Below are positions 7,078 to 9,997 of a stretch of DNA of 9,997 nt, piece after piece. The notes under the pieces are model-generated. The model was not told the origin of the DNA. It did no database searches and saw only the letters and a list, made by a program, of their open reading frames with translations. The position numbers and the translations under genes are program-made. The stretch lies in the NCBI GenBank assembly GCA_021798235.1, contig JAJZMO010000187.1, forward strand, positions 1 to 9,997, written 5' to 3'. The number at the start of each line of letters is the position of its first letter. Positions within the stretch are counted from its first letter, which is position 1. This DNA comes from Acidobacteriota bacterium. GTDB taxonomy: Bacteria > Acidobacteriota > Terriglobia > Terriglobales > Acidobacteriaceae.

Positions 7078-8027
7078 CGCGGCAGCGCCAGGGCCAGCAG
7101 GGGCGTCAACAGGGCCAAGTCCACCGCCACGCGCAACGTGCGTGCGTGGAGCCGTGGACTGCTGCGATGCAATAGCCAAAACAGCAGGCCACTGCCCAGC
7201 GCCGATGCGGGCAACACGCGAAACTCCGCGCTGGGAGCGGCGAGGAACAAACCCGTCGCCAGCAACAGCAGAATCAGCGCGCAATCTGGCAGACGCGCGC
7301 CCAGCCATCGCGTCAGCGGATGGACAACATCTTCAGCCGGATTGGCTACGGCTCCGGCATCTTCCCACGTCTGAATCGCAACACAGTTCCAGCAGCAGAG
7401 GCCGGCAAAACAGGCCGTGGCCAGCAGCATCCAAACAGCCTGCCCCTGCAAGTGCGCGCAGACCGGTGCGGCCACGGCACAGGCAAAGAGCACGCCCACT
7501 GCCAGTTCCTTGGGCAGCCGCGCGCGATGTGTTGTGGCCGTGCGTGAGGGAGCCGCGTGGATCAAGCCGAAGTACAGCAGTCCCACAATTGCCAACAGAA
7601 AATCCTCTTTGCGCACAGACTCCCCCACGCGCAGCAACAAAAGATACGCCAGCGCGGCAAGCGCCGCCAGCAGCGTAACAACAAACGCGCTGCGATGGCG
7701 CGCATAAAATCTGTGCCGTTCGCGTAGTGTGGCCGCTGGCTTGTGCAGCCATCCATCCAGCAACCGGTCGGCAACGTAAACGCACCAGGTACCCAGAGCC
7801 AGCGTGGCATAGGAGTACCACGGCAGATGCACGGAAAATGCGCGCGCAAAGGTGAAGGCCCACACGAATGCAATGGCTGGTGCATCTAGGCTGAGCAGAT
7901 GCCACCAATACAGAGGCGAGCGCAACGAAACGGTCAGAACTGGAGCAGACGCGGGCTGGGTCAGTACGGCAGGCACAAACTTCTCAGGCGGTGCGCATGG
8001 CTGCGGGGGATTCCGCACGCTTCGCAC
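7074..8027 (-). CDS. Multipass membrane protein, UbiA prenyltransferase-like (tentative)
   Basis: A 317-residue protein with a hydrophilic N-terminal stretch (about 1-37) and about eight hydrophobic segments. The spacing recalls UbiA-type prenyltransferases. The first acidic motif is reduced: YVADRLLDG at 84-92 gives D87-x3-D91, but the usual preceding asparagine is valine. Other conserved-looking parts are LRERHRFYARHR (101-112), LPKELAVG (171-178), NCVAIQTWEDA (214-224) and RVAVDLALLTPL near the end. The second UbiA aspartate motif is not clear, so prenyl transfer is a guess; an integral membrane protein is certain. The start is uncertain. The longest form begins with GTG at 8027 without a good ribosome site. 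A GTG at 7976, just after GAGAAG, would drop 17 residues and is also possible. The gene follows ppk1 by 59 bases and overlaps the methyltransferase start by four. Confidence 0.6.
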   Translation of the reverse strand: MRSVRNPPQPCAPPEKFVPAVLTQPASAPVLTVSLRSPLYWWHLLSLDAPAIAFVWAFTFARAFSVHLPWYSYATLALGTWCVYVADRLLDGWLHKPAATLRERHRFYARHRSAFVVTLLAALAALAYLLLLRVGESVRKEDFLLAIVGLLYFGLIHAAPSRTATTHRARLPKELAVGVLFACAVAAPVCAHLQGQAVWMLLATACFAGLCCWNCVAIQTWEDAGAVANPAEDVVHPLTRWLGARLPDCALILLLLATGLFLAAPSAEFRVLPASALGSGLLFWLLHRSSPRLHARTLRVAVDLALLTPLLALALPR

Positions 8028-8039
8028 CTAATATAAGGA

Positions 8040-8063
8040 TGCAGCCGGAATCCATTCGCTGCA
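8040..8063 (-). other. Stem-loop in the gap between ppk1 and the membrane protein gene
   Basis: On the minus strand TGCAGC pairs exactly with GCTGCA across a 12-base interior. Inside it GAA and TTC can pair around a TGGA tetraloop, with CG as a bulge. The structure lies within the 59-base intercistronic gap, 12 bases before the GTG at 8027. It is not followed by a run of T, so it does not look like an intrinsic terminator. It could stabilise the ppk1 transcript end or influence translation of the next gene, or have no function. Confidence 0.3.
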
Positions 8064-8086
8064 ACTGGCTGGCCGCAACCCAGTGT

Positions 8087-9997
8087 TTATTGGATGGTCG
8101 TGTTGGGCGCGACCGGCATGTCCAAGTCTTTGGGGATAGCCCGGCTTCTGCGCTTGCGTGGCGCGGCCTTCTGCGGCGTGGATTTTTTTACCGCCGACTT
8201 GCGCGTGCGCGCTGTGGAGGTTTGCGGATTCGGAGCGGGGGACTGCGGACTTGAAGCTGCCGCTGCGCACAAAGCCAAAGCGGCCACGGGCGGTTGCACC
8301 GGTGCAGGCAGAGCGGCTGCGGCTAATTTGCCTTCCGCCTGCTGCATAAAGTATTCCTGCGCGCTAAAGCCGTTGAGCATGGCCTCACGGTCGCGCACGG
8401 AGCGGCCATCGGCCAGCAGCCAGCGGGATTTTTTTGTGTCGGCCATGTACGCGCGCAAAATATCATCTTGGATGCGCGCGCGCAGTGCAGGGTCCAGCAC
8501 GGGAAAGACGACCTCGCAGCGCTCAAACAAATTGCGCTGCATCCAGTCGGCGCTGCCGCAAAAGATTTCCGGGCTGCCGCCATTTTCAAAAGAAAAAATG
8601 CGGCTGTGTTCCAAAAACTGGCCGACAATGGAGCGCACGCGTATCCTATCGCTCAACCCCGGCAGGCCCGGACGCAGCGCGCAAATGCCGCGCACCAGCA
8701 GATCAATCTGCACACCAGCCTGCGAGGCCTGATAGAGCGCTTCGATCACGCTCAGCTCCAGCAGGGAATTCATTTTGGCGAAGATGCGGGCGGGCCGTCC
8801 GGCGCGTGCGTGCTCGGCCTCGCGCTGAATCAAACGGATGAAGCCCTCGGCCATGGTCAGTGGCGCCACCAGCAGCGGGCGGTAATCGTCCGATTCAGAA
8901 TTCGCCGTTAAATAATTGAAGACCGCATGCACGGCGCTGGTGATCTGCGGATTGGCCGTCAGCAGGCTCATGTCCGTGTAGATGCGCGCCATCTCCGCGT
9001 TGTAGTTTCCCGTGCCCAGGTGCGCGTAACGGCGCACGCTGCCGTCTGCATCGCGACGCACCAACAGCGCCATCTTTGCGTGTGTCTTAATCCCGACGAT
9101 GCCGTGAAAAACCTGCACGCCTGCATCTTCCAAATCGCGCGACCAGCGAATGTTGGAGGCTTCATCAAAGCGCGCCATCAGCTCCACGACTACCGTGACC
9201 TCTTTGGACTGCGCCGCAGCGCGCAACGCTTCAAAGATGGCGGAGTTGGCCGTGGTGCGGTACAGCGTCTGCTTAATGGACAGCACGTTGGGATCCTCTG
9301 CCGCAGCCTGGATGAAACCCACCACCGCATCGTAGGAGTCGTACGGATGGTGCAGCAGAATATCGTGCCGACGAATCTCGTCAAATAAATTTTCCGACTG
9401 CCGGTTCAGGCGCAGCTCGCGCGGGCTGAAGAGCGGAAACTTCAAATGCGCTGCGTTGGTCTTGGTGTACAGATTCATCAGGCGCGACAGATTCACCGGG
9501 CCATCCGTGCGGAAGACCTGAAATTCTTCCAGCTCAAAGTTGGTGCGCAGACGCTCGACGATCTCCGCGTCGGCGGTCATTTCAATCTCCAGACGCACAG
9601 CATCGCCCTTGCGGCGGTTGTGCAACTCGGCGCGCACGCTTTCCAGCAGGCTGCGCGATTCCTCCCCTTGCATGTACAGGTTGCTGTTGCGCGTCACGCG
9701 GAAGGCCGCAGTCGACAGCACCTCATATCCGCGGAAGAGTACGGCGGCCTGCGACTCGATCAAGTCATGCAGAAAAATGTAGTCGTGGCAGCCTTCTTCT
9801 GCGGGCAGCGGCACCAAGCGCGGCAGGGCGCGCGGCACGGTCACCACGCCCAGAATGTTGCCCGGTGCGCCTTTGCGCTTGCGTCGCAGCAAAAGCGCCA
9901 GACACAGCGCCTTGTTCAACACGCGCGGAAAAGGATGGCTGGGGTCGATGGTCACCGGCGTCAGCAGCGGATCGACTTCGCTCTGGTAGAAGCGCAG
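8087..9997 (-). CDS. ppk1: Polyphosphate kinase 1 (5' partial) with a basic C-terminal tail
   Basis: Reversibly transfers the ATP gamma-phosphate to growing polyphosphate chains; cytoplasmic or membrane-associated. The frame is open to the window edge and 636 residues are visible. By alignment of landmarks to E. coli Ppk, about 130 N-terminal residues are missing. The visible part begins LRFYQSEVDPLLTPVTIDPS, the head-domain entry, and continues through NLYMQGEESR, TLYRTTANSA and ELMARFDEASNI. The two phospholipase D-like catalytic histidines are present: KTHAK (His codon at 9080-9082, matching autophosphorylated His435) and LEHSR (His codon at 8606-8608, matching His592). HLGTGNYN and GSADWMQRN are also intact. 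The canonical core ends at NGFSAQEYFMQ. About 84 extra residues follow: an Ala/Pro linker, then a stretch with 12 Lys/Arg in 29 and no acidic residue (8129-8215). It heads an apparent operon with the next three minus-strand genes. Confidence 0.93.
   Translation of the reverse strand: MRFYQSEVDPLLTPVTIDPSHPFPRVLNKALCLALLLRRKRKGAPGNILGVVTVPRALPRLVPLPAEEGCHDYIFLHDLIESQAAVLFRGYEVLSTAAFRVTRNSNLYMQGEESRSLLESVRAELHNRRKGDAVRLEIEMTADAEIVERLRTNFELEEFQVFRTDGPVNLSRLMNLYTKTNAAHLKFPLFSPRELRLNRQSENLFDEIRRHDILLHHPYDSYDAVVGFIQAAAEDPNVLSIKQTLYRTTANSAIFEALRAAAQSKEVTVVVELMARFDEASNIRWSRDLEDAGVQVFHGIVGIKTHAKMALLVRRDADGSVRRYAHLGTGNYNAEMARIYTDMSLLTANPQITSAVHAVFNYLTANSESDDYRPLLVAPLTMAEGFIRLIQREAEHARAGRPARIFAKMNSLLELSVIEALYQASQAGVQIDLLVRGICALRPGLPGLSDRIRVRSIVGQFLEHSRIFSFENGGSPEIFCGSADWMQRNLFERCEVVFPVLDPALRARIQDDILRAYMADTKKSRWLLADGRSVRDREAMLNGFSAQEYFMQQAEGKLAAAALPAPVQPPVAALALCAAAASSPQSPAPNPQTSTARTRKSAVKKSTPQKAAPRKRRSRAIPKDLDMPVAPNTTIQ

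Noticed and set aside
7078..7308. N-terminal extension of the methyltransferase frame
   Set aside because: It lies inside the membrane-protein gene on the same strand, is Arg/Ala/Gly-rich without family similarity, and the ATGA overlap gives a natural start at 7077.
6397..7374. Long plus-strand open frame of 325 codons opposite the methyltransferase
   Set aside because: The translation is Arg/Pro/Ala/Gln-rich with no domain. It is an antisense shadow of GC-rich coding sequence on the minus strand.
8094..8732. Plus-strand open frame opposite the Ppk1 C-terminus
   Set aside because: It is an antisense shadow of ppk1, where the catalytic residues clearly mark the minus strand as coding.

Overview
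The window is bacterial chromosomal DNA, GC-rich (roughly 58-60% by eye) and densely coding, with no RNA gene, insertion sequence, CRISPR array or prophage signature that I can see. The gene set (flagellar hook-associated proteins, an ArnT-like glycosyltransferase, and polyphosphate enzymes beside sixA) and the Ala/Gln/Ser-rich style of the proteins suggest a motile Gram-negative bacterium. My best guess is Acidobacteriota (Terriglobia-like), but that is inferred from style and not from a marker gene.

Layout. (1) 1-2326, plus strand: the end of a flagellar operon, with flgK (its first codons lie outside the window) followed by flgL. (2) 2331-4262, minus strand: a polytopic GT-C fold glycosyltransferase of the ArnT/PMT type, whose 3' end meets that of flgL with a gap of only 4 bases. 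(3) 4263-4391: a 129-base divergent intergenic region holding a 9-base direct repeat and a possible promoter. (4) 4392-5912, plus strand: a Ppx/GppA exopolyphosphatase. (5) 5864-9997, minus strand: an apparent operon read from right to left, ppk1 (N-terminus outside the window), a UbiA-like multipass membrane protein, a class I SAM methyltransferase, and a SixA-type histidine phosphatase. The last of these overlaps the 3' end of ppx tail to tail by 49 bases.

How the genes work together. Ppk1 makes polyphosphate from ATP and Ppx removes phosphate from its ends, so the right half is a polyphosphate locus with synthesis and degradation on converging transcripts. SixA-like phosphatases act on phosphohistidine and often lie near polyphosphate genes. 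The membrane protein and the methyltransferase share an ATGA stop/start overlap and so are probably translationally coupled. Their substrate is unknown, and they are the least explained part of the window. The Ppk1 C-terminus carries an unusual Ala/Pro-rich and then Lys/Arg-rich tail of about 84 residues. I see no clearly new defence or mobile system. The points worth a second look are the coupled membrane protein/methyltransferase pair, the Ppk1 tail, and the antisense ppx/sixA overlap.
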